64,000 nt of DNA from Variovorax sp. 679 (GTDB taxonomy: Bacteria; Pseudomonadota; Gammaproteobacteria; Burkholderiales; Burkholderiaceae_C), in assembly GCF_003952185.1 (NCBI RefSeq), contig NZ_RXFS01000011.1, positions 184,418-248,417 on the forward strand. The letters run 5' to 3'. The position numbers were made by a program, and so were the translations under genes. Shown here in pieces: positions 42,247 to 50,673 of this stretch. The notes beneath the pieces are model-generated. The model was not told the DNA's origin and made no database searches. It worked only from the letters and a program-made list of their open reading frames with translations. Numbering within the stretch: position 1 is the first letter of the stretch; every line of letters begins with the position of its first letter.

Positions 42247-43442
42247 ATCAGGAGCACGTCACCCAGCCTCAGCGAGCGCAGCGGCCCCTTCTGCCACAGG
42301 TCCTCAAGCGGCTCGGCCTGCGGCATCAGCAGTTCCTTCAGCAGCGGCTCGATGGGCGTCGAAGGGTCGGCGAGCAGCACGTAGCGCGGGTCTTCGTTGG
42401 CGGGCTCTTCGGCCAGCGGCGCGATCCAGTCGAGCGCCACCAGCGTCTCGAGCACCGGCGCGAGCTGCAGCGCATCGACGCGCATGCGTGTCACCAGTTC
42501 GGTCCCGCCCATGCCCTTGGCCGGCGTGGCCTGCGCACGGGCAAGGTGCTGCAGCGTTTCCATTGCCAGCTGCAGGGGCCAGCCTGCGGTGCCGCCGCGC
42601 CGCGCAACTCCCGTGAGCAGGCTCGGCAGGTAGGCCGCGATGACCGCGCCCAGCAGCACGATCACCCAGGCCACGTAGATCCACACCAGCAGGATCGGCA
42701 CCGTGGCGAAGGCGCCGTAGAGCACCGAGTACGTCGGCACCAGGCTCAGGTAGTAGGCCAGCACCCGCTTGGCGATCTCGATGGCGGCGGCCACGAAGAT
42801 GCCCCCGGCCCACGCATGCGACCAGCGCACGTTGGTGTTGGGCACGTAGTGATACAGCGAGGCCATGCCCACCGCGAGCAGCGCGAACTCGAAGGTGTCG
42901 AAGAAGAGCTTCACCATGCCGCGCCCCACCACGTCGCTGGTGGCCGAGACCACGTACGAGGTGGTCGACAGGCTCACCGCGAGGATGACCGGCCCCAGCG
43001 TGATGGCCGCCCAGTAGATGAGCACCCGCTGCGCGAAGGGCCGCGGCGAGCGCACGCGCCAGATGTTGTTGAGCGTCTTGTCGATGGTGAGGATCAGCGC
43101 GATGGCGGTGATCAGCAGCACGACCAGGCCCGCGATGCCCAGCCCGCTGGCCTTGCTCGCGAACTGGTTGAGGTAGCCCAGCACCTGCCGCGCGATGTTG
43201 TCGGGAATCAGGCTCTCGATGAGCCAGCGCTGCAGGCGGCCCTGCATGGTCGCGAACATCGGAAACACGGTGAAGAGCGCCAGAGCCACCGTGAAGAACG
43301 GCACCATCGCGATGGTGGTGGTGAAGGTCAGGCTGCTGGCCGTGAGTCCGAGCCGGTCTTCGCGGAAACGCTCGCCCAGCACCGCTGCCGTGTTGCGCCA
43401 TGGGAAGCGCGAAAGATCCCTCCAGAGCTGCCTGCGATTCAT
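42243..43442 (-). CDS. YihY/BrkB-family inner-membrane protein
   Basis: About 399 aa. N-terminal RLGLTASSLTFTTTIAMVPFFTVALALF is the YihY signature, with about six transmembrane helices to residue ~275 and a C-terminal cytoplasmic winged-helix-like part (QLAPVLETLVALDWIAPL). Once called RNase BN by mistake; role unknown. The preferred ATG at 43440-43442 has a second in-frame ATG at 43454. Confidence 0.88.
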   Translation of the reverse strand: MNRRQLWRDLSRFPWRNTAAVLGERFREDRLGLTASSLTFTTTIAMVPFFTVALALFTVFPMFATMQGRLQRWLIESLIPDNIARQVLGYLNQFASKASGLGIAGLVVLLITAIALILTIDKTLNNIWRVRSPRPFAQRVLIYWAAITLGPVILAVSLSTTSYVVSATSDVVGRGMVKLFFDTFEFALLAVGMASLYHYVPNTNVRWSHAWAGGIFVAAAIEIAKRVLAYYLSLVPTYSVLYGAFATVPILLVWIYVAWVIVLLGAVIAAYLPSLLTGVARRGGTAGWPLQLAMETLQHLARAQATPAKGMGGTELVTRMRVDALQLAPVLETLVALDWIAPLAEEPANEDPRYVLLADPSTPIEPLLKELLMPQAEPLEDLWQKGPLRSLRLGDVLLI

Positions 43443-43517
43443 GGCCGGTATCATGCCATCCGCTCTTTTCGTCGCCGCTGGCCATCTGCCGGGCGCCTCT
43501 CCTCTTCGCCGCCCATC

Positions 43518-43925
43518 GTGTCCGCCACTCCGCTCCCGCCCTCCTCCGTTCGCGCGACCCGCTGGGCCGCCGTGGGCAGCCTCGTCGGCCTCATCGTGCT
43601 GGGCCTCGCGTGGGAGCTGTGGCTGGCGCCGCTTCGCCCGGGCGGCTCGCTGCTGGCGCTGAAGGTGCTGCCGCTCGTCATTCCGCTCGCGGGCCTGTGG
43701 AAGAACCGCATGTACACCTACCGCTGGGTCAGCCTGATGATCTGGCTCTATTTCACCGAAGGCGTGGTGCGCGCCTGGAGCGACACCAACGGCGTGGGCC
43801 AGGTGCTCGCGCTGATCGAGGTGCTGCTGTGCCTCGTGCTCTTCGCCGCCTGCGCATGGCATGTGCGGCTTCGTCTGCGCCACGCCAAGAACGCTGCCCG
43901 CCAACTGGAGGCTTCCGCCCAATGA
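43518..43925 (+). CDS. DUF2069 membrane protein
   Basis: 135 aa, GTG start. About four short hydrophobic helices: LVGLIVLGLAWELWLAP, LLALKVLPLVIPLAGLW, VSLMIWLYFTEGVVRA and LALIEVLLCLVLFAACAWHVR; LKVLPLVIPLAG.W..R.YTY.W.S...W.YF.EG..R is the DUF2069 pattern. Function unknown. Divergent from YihY by 75 bp. Its stop overlaps the start of the FAD oxidase (ATGA), so the two are co-translated. Confidence 0.85.
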   Translation: MSATPLPPSSVRATRWAAVGSLVGLIVLGLAWELWLAPLRPGGSLLALKVLPLVIPLAGLWKNRMYTYRWVSLMIWLYFTEGVVRAWSDTNGVGQVLALIEVLLCLVLFAACAWHVRLRLRHAKNAARQLEASAQ

Positions 43926-45364
43926 CCACTGCTGCATCTTCTTCTGCTTCTGCCCTCATCGATCAACTGCGCGCCATCGTCGGCGCATCGCACGTGCTCA
44001 ACGAGGGCGACCTCACCGCCTACGAGCAGGACTGGCGCAAGCGCTCGCGAGGCAAGTCGCTGGCCGTGGTGCGTCCGGCCAACACGCAGCAGGTGGCCGA
44101 CGTGGTCAAGGCCTGCGCGGCGGCCGGCACCGCCGTCATTCCGCAGGGCGGCAACACCGGCCTCGCGGTCGGCTCCATTCCGGACGACAGCGGCACGCAG
44201 GTGGTGCTGAGCCTGCAGCGCCTGAATGCGATCCGCACGATCGACGCCGCCAACCTCACGATGACGGTCGAGGCCGGCTGCATCCTCCAGACGCTGCAGG
44301 AGACCGCCGAGAAGCAGGGCTTCCTGTTCCCGCTGAGCCTCGCGGCCGAAGGCAGCTGCACCATCGGCGGCAACCTCGCGACCAACGCGGGCGGCACGCA
44401 AGTCGTGCGCTACGGCAACACGCGCGAGCTGTGCCTGGGCCTGGAAGTGGTCACGCCGCAGGGCGAGATCTGGGAAGGCACCAGCGGCCTGCGCAAGGAC
44501 AACACGGGCTACGACCTGCGCGACCTGTTCGTCGGCAGCGAAGGAACGCTGGGCATCATCACCGCCGCGACCATGAAGCTCTACCCGCTGCCGGCCGCGC
44601 AGCTCACGGCCTGGGCCGCGGTGCCCTCGCTCGACCATGCGGTGACGCTGCTTGGCCTCGCGCACAAGCACCTGGGCCCGGGCCTCACCGGCTTCGAGGT
44701 GATGGGCAAGTTCGCGCTGAGCCTTGTCGACAAGCACATGCCGCAGCTGCGCGTGCCCTTCGTCGGTGACGAGGCCGTGCCCTATTGCGTGCTGCTGGAG
44801 AACTCCGACAGCGAATCCGAAGACCACGCCCGCGCGCGCTTCGAGGCGCTGCTCGAAACCGCCTTCGAGGACGGCTGCGTGACCGACGCGGTGGTGGCCG
44901 AGAACCTCACGCAGGCGCACCAGCTGTGGCACATCCGCGAGAGCATTCCGCTGGCGCAGGCCGAGGAAGGGCTGAACATCAAGCACGACATCTCTATCCC
45001 GGTGTCGCGCATCCCGGCCTTCGTGGAAGAAACCGACGCGCTGCTGGCGCGCGAAATCGCCGGCGTGCGGCTGGTCAACTTCGGCCACCTGGGCGACGGC
45101 AACCTGCACTACAACGTGCAGGCGCCGGAGAACATCGACACCAGGGCCTTCCTGAAGAACGAGGAAGAGCGCATCAACACGCTGGTGTACGACGCGGTCG
45201 AGAAGTTCGGCGGCTCGTTCTCGGCCGAGCATGGCGTGGGCTCGCTCAAGGTCGACAAGCTCGAGAAGCACAAGTCGCCGGTGGCGCTGGAGATGATGCG
45301 GGCGATCAAGCGCGGGCTCGATCCGAAGAACATCCTGAATCCGGGGCGAGTGATCCGGGTCTAG
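43922..45364 (+). CDS. FAD-linked D-2-hydroxyacid oxidase (GlcD/D-lactate dehydrogenase type)
   Basis: About 480 aa. FAD_binding_4 domain: VVRPANTQQVADVVKACAAAGTAVIPQGGNTGLAVG and TVEAGCILQTLQETAEKQG, then CTIGGNLATNAGG (cited as the key part), with the C-terminal FAD-oxidase domain ending HGVGSLKVDKLEKHKSPVAL. Typical of D-lactate, D-2-hydroxyglutarate or glycolate dehydrogenases. It lacks GlcE/GlcF neighbours. ATG at 43922 overlaps the DUF2069 stop. Confidence 0.87.
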   Translation: MTTAASSSASALIDQLRAIVGASHVLNEGDLTAYEQDWRKRSRGKSLAVVRPANTQQVADVVKACAAAGTAVIPQGGNTGLAVGSIPDDSGTQVVLSLQRLNAIRTIDAANLTMTVEAGCILQTLQETAEKQGFLFPLSLAAEGSCTIGGNLATNAGGTQVVRYGNTRELCLGLEVVTPQGEIWEGTSGLRKDNTGYDLRDLFVGSEGTLGIITAATMKLYPLPAAQLTAWAAVPSLDHAVTLLGLAHKHLGPGLTGFEVMGKFALSLVDKHMPQLRVPFVGDEAVPYCVLLENSDSESEDHARARFEALLETAFEDGCVTDAVVAENLTQAHQLWHIRESIPLAQAEEGLNIKHDISIPVSRIPAFVEETDALLAREIAGVRLVNFGHLGDGNLHYNVQAPENIDTRAFLKNEEERINTLVYDAVEKFGGSFSAEHGVGSLKVDKLEKHKSPVALEMMRAIKRGLDPKNILNPGRVIRV

Positions 45365-45469
45365 CCTGCCCGGCGGCCCGCGTTCGGTCGGGCTCGCTCT
45401 TCCCCGACGCCAGGCGGCCGGTCGATCCGTGACGCGCCACAGTCATGTCTTGCGCTAACAATTCGGTGA

Positions 45470-45496
45470 TACACTCCAATAAGAATAGTTCTTATT
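45470..45496 (+). promoter_or_regulatory. Fur box over the fecI promoter
   Basis: AATAAGAA-TAG-TTCTTATT at 45478-45496, a 19-bp inverted repeat with perfect 8-bp arms, close to the TGAGAATnATTCTCA type of Fur site. A -10-like TACACT lies at 45470-45475, so the transcription start (about 45482) falls in the box: iron-loaded Fur would block it. The ECF sigma gene starts 142 bp downstream. Confidence 0.75.
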
Positions 45497-45637
45497 CACC
45501 CATCCCCGAGATCTTCAAAGCCAGGCGCCTCCGCGGCCCGCTCGCCTCTTCCCATGCGGAAGTCGGGGCGGTCTTGCCGGTGCGTTCGGGCAAGCAGGCC
45601 CGGGGTCCATCGTCGATGCTTGCGAGAAGGCTGCCGG

Positions 45638-46252
45638 ATGCGCGACCTCGTCCAGGAACTTGTAGCTCACTATGCGGACTTGCGCCGGCAGCTCACTCGC
45701 GACCTGAGAGATCCGCACTACGCGGCCGACATCGCGCAGTCGAGCTTCGAGCGGGTCTACGCGGCGGCCCTCAAGTCGCGCGGCGGCAATCGCGGCGATG
45801 CCCTGTCGGACCTGCAGGAAGCGAATGCCATCGAATCGCCTCGCGCCCTGCTGTTTCGCGTGGCGCGCAACCTGTGCGTCGACGACGCGCGCCGGCGCAA
45901 GGTCGCCCAGGAATGGGCCGGCACGCATGCGGGCATCGGCACGCACCAGACGGCACAGTCCAGCGAATACGTCGTGGCCCAGCAACGGGTTTTGGCGCGG
46001 GTGGTCGAAACCATGGAGCAACTGCCGCCGCGCCGACGCGAGGTGTTCCTGCTGTTCCGCGCCTACGGCCACACGCGCCTTGAAATTGCGCAGCGGCTGA
46101 ACATCACCGAGATGGCCGTGGCCAAGCATCTGTTGCGCGCCACCATCGACTGCTCGCGCGCATTCGCCGAGTTGCGTTCGGAACTGATCGAACCCCAGGT
46201 CGTGCTGAGCCGGCAGGGCTTCGACGCGGCGCTGGCCGAAGACTTCTCGTGA
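45638..46252 (+). CDS. fecI: FecI-type ECF RNA polymerase sigma factor
   Basis: About 204 aa. Region 2 (residues ~8-75): DLVQELVAHYADLRRQLTRDLRDPHYAADIAQSSFERVY and ALLFRVARNLCVDDARRRK; region 4 (~130-180): LPPRRREVFLLFRAYGHTRLEIAQRLNITEMAVAKHLLRA. No sigma-3 region, so an ECF factor, of the iron-starvation type by context. AGAAGG seven bases before the ATG at 45638 supports the start. Its stop overlaps the fecR start (GTGA). It probably activates the siderophore genes to the right when the ferri-siderophore binds its receptor. Confidence 0.9.
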   Translation: MRDLVQELVAHYADLRRQLTRDLRDPHYAADIAQSSFERVYAAALKSRGGNRGDALSDLQEANAIESPRALLFRVARNLCVDDARRRKVAQEWAGTHAGIGTHQTAQSSEYVVAQQRVLARVVETMEQLPPRRREVFLLFRAYGHTRLEIAQRLNITEMAVAKHLLRATIDCSRAFAELRSELIEPQVVLSRQGFDAALAEDFS

Positions 46253-47316
46253 ACGGCGGCAGCATGGCGGCCGGCGCTCCTCCGCGCGAACGACTGATCG
46301 AGCGCGCGCTCGCGCTAATCGTCGAAGGCGAGATCGCGCCCGGCGAGGCCGCGGGCCGAGCCCGCGCGCTGCTCGACCAGTGGCGCAGCAAATCGGTGGA
46401 ACACGCGGCAGCCGTGCAGGAAGCGCGCGAGCGTTGGGACGCACTGGGCGGCATGGCGAGCGACCTGCGCGCGCACTTCGACGAACCCGAAACCACGCTG
46501 ATGGCCAATGCCGCAGCAGCCGCTGCCACCGCATCGACGCACCGCCAGCAGCGCCGCAAGATGCTGCTTTCGTTCGCGGCCTTCCTGGGCACCGGATTGG
46601 TCGCTGGCCGGGGCGTGCAGTGGTACTGGCAGCAACCCGTGTTTCGCGCGGCCTACGAAACCCGGACCGCGCAGATGCTGAAGGTGACGCTGACCGACGG
46701 CCGTGGCGATTCGCCAGGCAGCCAGCTCGACCTGGCGCCGCAGAGCGCGATCGACGTGGCGCTCTATCGCCAGCGCCGCACCGTCGAGATGGCGCACGGC
46801 GAAGTGCGCTTCGAGGTGGCGCGCGACGCGGACCGCCCCTTCGAGGTACGTACGCGCGGCGCCAGCATCGAGGTGGTCGGCACGGCATTCACGGTACGCG
46901 ACCGTGGCGGCCCGGTCACCGTGGGCGTGGAGCACGGCCATGTGCGCGTGCGCGTATCGCCGCGTGCCGGGTCCGCCGGCGCGGAAGCGGAAGTGATCGA
47001 CCTGCGCTTGGGCGAGTTGCTGGAAATCCAGGACGGCCACGCTGCCGCGGTGAGGCAAACGGACACCGCCGCCCTGTCAGCATGGCGCAACGGTTGGCTG
47101 GTGTTCGAGAACACGCCGCTCGGCGACGCGCTGGCCGCTGTCAACAGCTACCGCGCACGGCCCATCGTCAGCACGAATTCGCGCATCGACGCGATGCGGC
47201 TCTCGGGCCGCTTCCGCACCAACGATTCCGACGGCCTCGTGGCCGTGCTGCCGACGATCCTGCCCCTTGCCACCGAGCCACGGCCGGACGGCAGCGTGGC
47301 CCTGAAAGTGCGCTGA
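46249..47316 (+). CDS. fecR: FecR-type sigma regulator
   Basis: About 355 aa. N-terminal FecR_N/DUF4880 domain (residues ~13-70) with W45-x6-H52-x2-A55-x3-A59-x3-W63, then a transmembrane helix (~100-122, MLLSFAAFLGTGLVAGRGVQWYW, cited in part), the FecR periplasmic domain (GEVRFEVARDADRPFEVRTRGASIEVVGTAFTV, in part), and a C-terminal STN-binding domain. It relays the receptor signal to FecI. GTG overlaps the fecI stop; ATG at 46264 is the alternative. The receptor partner is 12 kb away (59629). Confidence 0.9.
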   Translation: MNGGSMAAGAPPRERLIERALALIVEGEIAPGEAAGRARALLDQWRSKSVEHAAAVQEARERWDALGGMASDLRAHFDEPETTLMANAAAAAATASTHRQQRRKMLLSFAAFLGTGLVAGRGVQWYWQQPVFRAAYETRTAQMLKVTLTDGRGDSPGSQLDLAPQSAIDVALYRQRRTVEMAHGEVRFEVARDADRPFEVRTRGASIEVVGTAFTVRDRGGPVTVGVEHGHVRVRVSPRAGSAGAEAEVIDLRLGELLEIQDGHAAAVRQTDTAALSAWRNGWLVFENTPLGDALAAVNSYRARPIVSTNSRIDAMRLSGRFRTNDSDGLVAVLPTILPLATEPRPDGSVALKVR

Positions 47317-47335
47317 GCAAGCCCTTTCTTCAGCT

Positions 47336-47563
47336 TCAGGCGCCGGGTATGCCCCCGACAGGGTGCCCCGACTGCAGCAGGCCCCATTCCGCCAGCGCGA
47401 TGTCGAGCGCGCGCAGGTGACAGGGCGCCTTCCCCAGCCATTGCGCCAACTGCTCGGTGTTCTGCAAGGTCGGCGAAGCGTGCATGCAGGCAAAGAGCGA
47501 CGCCGCGGTGCGGACGCACTCGTCGGGCACGAGAGTGCGCGTGGCCGGCCCTCCGTGCTTCAT
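47336..47563 (-). CDS. Stand-alone FecR N-terminal-like microprotein B
   Basis: 75 aa. No transmembrane helix. Contains W42-x6-H49-x2-A52-x3-A56-x3-W60, the same spacing as FecR (W45-H52-A55-A59-W63) and microprotein A, i.e. the core of the DUF4880/FecR_N sigma-binding domain, then a short tail (HPVGGIPGA). Start ATG (47561-47563) overlaps the stop of microprotein A as ATGA, so the two are translationally coupled. Last gene of the large siderophore-export operon, convergent with fecR by 19 bp. Likely an anti-sigma-like cytosolic modulator of FecI; not proven. Confidence 0.7.
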   Translation of the reverse strand: MKHGGPATRTLVPDECVRTAASLFACMHASPTLQNTEQLAQWLGKAPCHLRALDIALAEWGLLQSGHPVGGIPGA

Positions 47564-47799
47564 TCGAGTCCACCCGTGGGCGGGTGAAAGTTCCTGCGGC
47601 GGTTGACGACCAGCGCGGCACCCGCCAGCGCCCAGAGACGCAGGGCACGGTCGAACGCGGGCGGATGCGCCTCGTCTTCGCGCAGCCAGTGCGTCAATTT
47701 CAACGCACCCGTGCGGCATGGGTTCTCTCTGAGGTCCATGTAGAGACGCCATGCGGTTTCCTCGGCGGACGGAGCCTCCGGATGGGTTTGCGGGGCCAC
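47560..47799 (-). CDS. Stand-alone FecR N-terminal-like microprotein A
   Basis: 79 aa from a GTG at 47797-47799, which has a GGAG six bases upstream. Contains ETAWRLYMDL and W38-x6-H45-x2-A48-x3-A52-x3-W56, matching the FecR N-terminal domain spacing exactly. There is no membrane helix; the C-terminus is basic (VNRRRNFHPP). Coupled to microprotein B by ATGA. 118 bp downstream of the PepSY gene on the same strand, so probably the same transcript. It would bind FecI region 4 in competition with FecR, if the domain works as in FecR. Confidence 0.72.
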   Translation of the reverse strand: MAPQTHPEAPSAEETAWRLYMDLRENPCRTGALKLTHWLREDEAHPPAFDRALRLWALAGAALVVNRRRNFHPPTGGLE

Positions 47800-47917
47800 T
47801 GCTACTCCAGGCGCTGTGCTGTTGATTCGGGATGACGACCGTCGAGGCCGGTGCGAGCCGGGAAATGCCGGCGCACACAGGCGTCTGGTGAAAATGACGT
47901 TTCGAAGACCGGAATGT

Positions 47918-49234
47918 TCAACCGGGCGTTTCCGCGCCCGCCGCGGGCGGCAGCACGATAGGCCCGGCAACCTGCTTCTCTTGCTGCTGCTCCCGCGATT
48001 TCAGGTACGCCTTGCGCTTGCGCAGCCAGATCACGACGCCGGTCACGCTCAGCATGGCAACCACCAGCCCCATCACCGAAATCAGGATGCGCCCCGGCAG
48101 CCCCAGAATGCGGCCCGAGTGCAGCGGGAACTGGGCCTGCACGAAGATGTCGGCCGCCGTGCCTTTCCAGGGCTCCCGGATGCCGACGAAGCGCCCGTCC
48201 AGGCCATCGACATACAGGATCCGATGCCCGACGCCGCCCGACCCGTGCTCGTCTTCCGGCGCATAGAACTGCGCGCCGTAAATGCCGAAGAGCTCGGCAT
48301 AGAAGAGCTCCCCCACGGGCTCCTGCCAACCGAGGCGTTGCGCCTCCTGCGTTACCTTGCCGAGCACATCCGCATAGCCGAGCCGGGGGATCACCGGCTT
48401 CTCTTCCGGGGCGGGCTGGCGCTGCTCGAAGGGCGTGGGCGTCACGTCGGACACCAGCGACATCGCCGGAAAGAACACCTCGCGGTACAGGTTCAGTGAG
48501 AAGGCGGTGAACGCCACGATGAACAACAGCGCCCAGGTCCACAGGCTGCCCGCGCGGTGCAGGTCGAAATTCAGCTTGTACGAACCGCCGCCCCAGCGGA
48601 CCTTCCACGCGGGCTTCCAGCGTTGCCACCAGCCCTTTGCACCGTCGGCCCCGCGCGCCTCGCCTGCCGCCGGCTTCTTCGGCCGGCGCATCGGCAGCGT
48701 CAGGTAGAAGCCGGTGAAGCAGTCGAGGGTCCAGACGAGCGCGATCGCGCCCATCAGCCATACGCCCCAGCGGTCGATGCCCCAGAACTTGGGTAGGTGC
48801 AGGCTGTAGTGCAGCACGTAGAGAAAGGAGACGAAGTTCTCCTTGCTGATCGGCCAGACCGCACCCCATTCACGCCGCCCGAGTTCTTCGCCCGAAGCCG
48901 GATCGATGAAGACCTGGTTGAAGCCGGGCTTGAACAGCTGGCCGGTGGCGGGATCGACGCGCGCCTGCACGGCGAAGGCCAGCGAATGCCCCGGCTCGGC
49001 GGCCATCGGCAGCGCCGACACCTGCACCTGCGGATGCCGCGCCTCGATCTGCCGGGCCAGCTCCAGCGACGGCAGGGCCGGCCCGGTCGAGCGGGCATCG
49101 GTGAGATGCGGGTTGAGCCATTCGTCGATCTCGTGGTCCCACGAGATCACGGCGCCCGTCAGGCCGGCGACGAAGAGAAACGCGGCCATCAGGAGGCCGG
49201 CCCAGCGATGCAGGGCCACGAGCATCAAACGCAT
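47918..49234 (-). CDS. PepSY-associated membrane protein, putative ferrisiderophore reductase
   Basis: About 438 aa with four transmembrane helices: one at residues ~8-28 (VALHRWAGLLMAAFLFVAGLTGAVI, in part), and others near 145-165, 195-220 and 360-385. Histidines at helix ends (LHRWAG, VLHYSLHLP, LHRAGSLW) suit heme or iron ligation. It is of the PepSY_TM/PiuB type, like FpvG in the pyoverdine system, which reduces ferri-siderophore in the periplasm. Start ATG at 49232-49234 overlaps the end of the outer-membrane factor by 10 bp. With FhuF it gives the locus two candidate reductases. Confidence 0.86.
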   Translation of the reverse strand: MRLMLVALHRWAGLLMAAFLFVAGLTGAVISWDHEIDEWLNPHLTDARSTGPALPSLELARQIEARHPQVQVSALPMAAEPGHSLAFAVQARVDPATGQLFKPGFNQVFIDPASGEELGRREWGAVWPISKENFVSFLYVLHYSLHLPKFWGIDRWGVWLMGAIALVWTLDCFTGFYLTLPMRRPKKPAAGEARGADGAKGWWQRWKPAWKVRWGGGSYKLNFDLHRAGSLWTWALLFIVAFTAFSLNLYREVFFPAMSLVSDVTPTPFEQRQPAPEEKPVIPRLGYADVLGKVTQEAQRLGWQEPVGELFYAELFGIYGAQFYAPEDEHGSGGVGHRILYVDGLDGRFVGIREPWKGTAADIFVQAQFPLHSGRILGLPGRILISVMGLVVAMLSVTGVVIWLRKRKAYLKSREQQQEKQVAGPIVLPPAAGAETPG

Positions 49235-50673
49235 TCGGTATGTCCTTCGTCGGCGGCGGGCGCGGCACCCGTGCACCGGGACTCCTGCCATCCACCGCCC
49301 ATTGCACGGTAGAGCGAGACACGCGCCTGCAGACGCGCCATGCGCAACTGGACTGCAAGATCCTGCGCGGCGTAGAGAGTGCGCTGCGCATCGAGCAAGG
49401 CGAGCAGGGTCTCGGCACCCGCCCGATAGCGGGCCTCGGACAATTCTGCCGCACGTCGCGCCTCGGCCAGTTCGGCTGCCTGCGCCGCAGCTTGTGCATC
49501 GATGGCCGACACGCCGTTCAGCGCAGTCTCCGCATCCGCGAACGCACCGACGATCGCGGCCCGGTAGGCGGCCAGCAGTTCTTCGCGCTTCGCCTCGGCC
49601 AGTTGCCGATTGCCGGCCAGGCGCCCTCCATCGAAGACCGGCGCGGCCAGACCGGCAGCCAGACTGTAGATCGGGTTGTCGAAGAGTCTGCCGAAACGGC
49701 TTTCTCCGGTGCCCACCGTCGCGCTCAACGAAACGGTCGGCAGCAGCGCGGCGCGTGCCGCCAGCACGTTGGCGTCGGCGGCGGCCAACTGCGCTTCCGC
49801 GCGCGCGATGTCCGGGCGCCGCGCCAACAGGGCAGAAGGCGCGCCCGTGCCGACGACGGGAACCTGAAGCGCATCGAGCCGCGGCCCTTGCAGGTCGAAC
49901 GCCGGCGTCGTGGTGCCCAGCAACAGCGCCAGCGCGGTCTCCGCGTCGCCGGCCTGCTGATGCAGCGCCGCATGCGCGCGTTGCTGTGCGGCCACCAGTC
50001 CGCGCTGCTGAGCGAGATCGAGCGGCGACACCGCGCCGGCGCGGCTGCGCGCCTCCACCAGCGCCAGCACGCGGCGCGCGTTGTCGAGATTGCGCCCGGC
50101 AATCCCGGTGCGCTCGCGCAGGGCCAGCGCCAGCAGCCAGCTGCCGGCGACGTCTGCCGTCACCGTGAGCCGCACCGTGTCGCGGTCGAAGCTGCTGGCG
50201 CGCAGGCCTTGCAGCGCCTCGTCGCGCAACGCGGCGCTGCGGCCCCACAGGTCGAGTTCGTAGCTGGCGGCAAAGCCCGCGGCATAGGTGCTGCCGGCGA
50301 CAGTGGCGGCACCGCCCAGACGCCCTTCGCGGCCGATACCGAGGCTGGCCGTGACCTGTGGCTGTAGCGCAGCACCGGCGATGCGCGCCCGCGCGTCGGC
50401 CTGCCGCACCCGCGCGACGGCCGCGGCCAGATCGTTGCTCCGCGATTGGGCGCGCGCAATCAGCGCGCCGAGCTCCGTGCTGCCGAAGCTGCGCCACCAC
50501 TGCGCATCGATCGGGCTTGCGGTGTCGCCGGCCTGCGCGTGGCGCCACGCGGAAGGAAGCTCCATCGCGCGCCCGGCACGGTCGCCGTGCAATGCGCAGC
50601 CGGATGTCAGCGCCGCGCACAGCAACGCCGCCCACCGGGCACCGTATCCAGGCCACGTCTTGGGCGCCATCAT
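49225..50673 (-). CDS. RND/MacB-type outer-membrane efflux protein (NodT/OpmQ family)
   Basis: About 482 aa. Lipoprotein signal ending TSGCALHG, so Cys26 or thereabouts is lipidated, then two OEP repeats (AAAVARVRQADARARIAGAALQPQVTASLGIG; the second near residue 280, ARAEAQLAAADANVLAARAALLPTVSLSATVG), in part. The start ATG ATG at 50668-50673 overlaps the MacB stop by 4 bp. With the HlyD and MacB proteins upstream it makes a tripartite exporter, compare PvdR-PvdT-OpmQ. Probable role: secretion or recycling of the siderophore. Confidence 0.88.
   Translation of the reverse strand: MMAPKTWPGYGARWAALLCAALTSGCALHGDRAGRAMELPSAWRHAQAGDTASPIDAQWWRSFGSTELGALIARAQSRSNDLAAAVARVRQADARARIAGAALQPQVTASLGIGREGRLGGAATVAGSTYAAGFAASYELDLWGRSAALRDEALQGLRASSFDRDTVRLTVTADVAGSWLLALALRERTGIAGRNLDNARRVLALVEARSRAGAVSPLDLAQQRGLVAAQQRAHAALHQQAGDAETALALLLGTTTPAFDLQGPRLDALQVPVVGTGAPSALLARRPDIARAEAQLAAADANVLAARAALLPTVSLSATVGTGESRFGRLFDNPIYSLAAGLAAPVFDGGRLAGNRQLAEAKREELLAAYRAAIVGAFADAETALNGVSAIDAQAAAQAAELAEARRAAELSEARYRAGAETLLALLDAQRTLYAAQDLAVQLRMARLQARVSLYRAMGGGWQESRCTGAAPAADEGHTECV

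Noticed and set aside
41628..43925. 765-codon frame ending in DUF2069
   Set aside because: Only the last 135 codons (GTG at 43518) encode a recognisable protein; the rest overlaps YihY and DUF962 with no domain.
47866..47889. GGGAAAT...CGTC as an ECF promoter on the plus strand
   Set aside because: It reads antisense to the export operon with no gene downstream on that strand.
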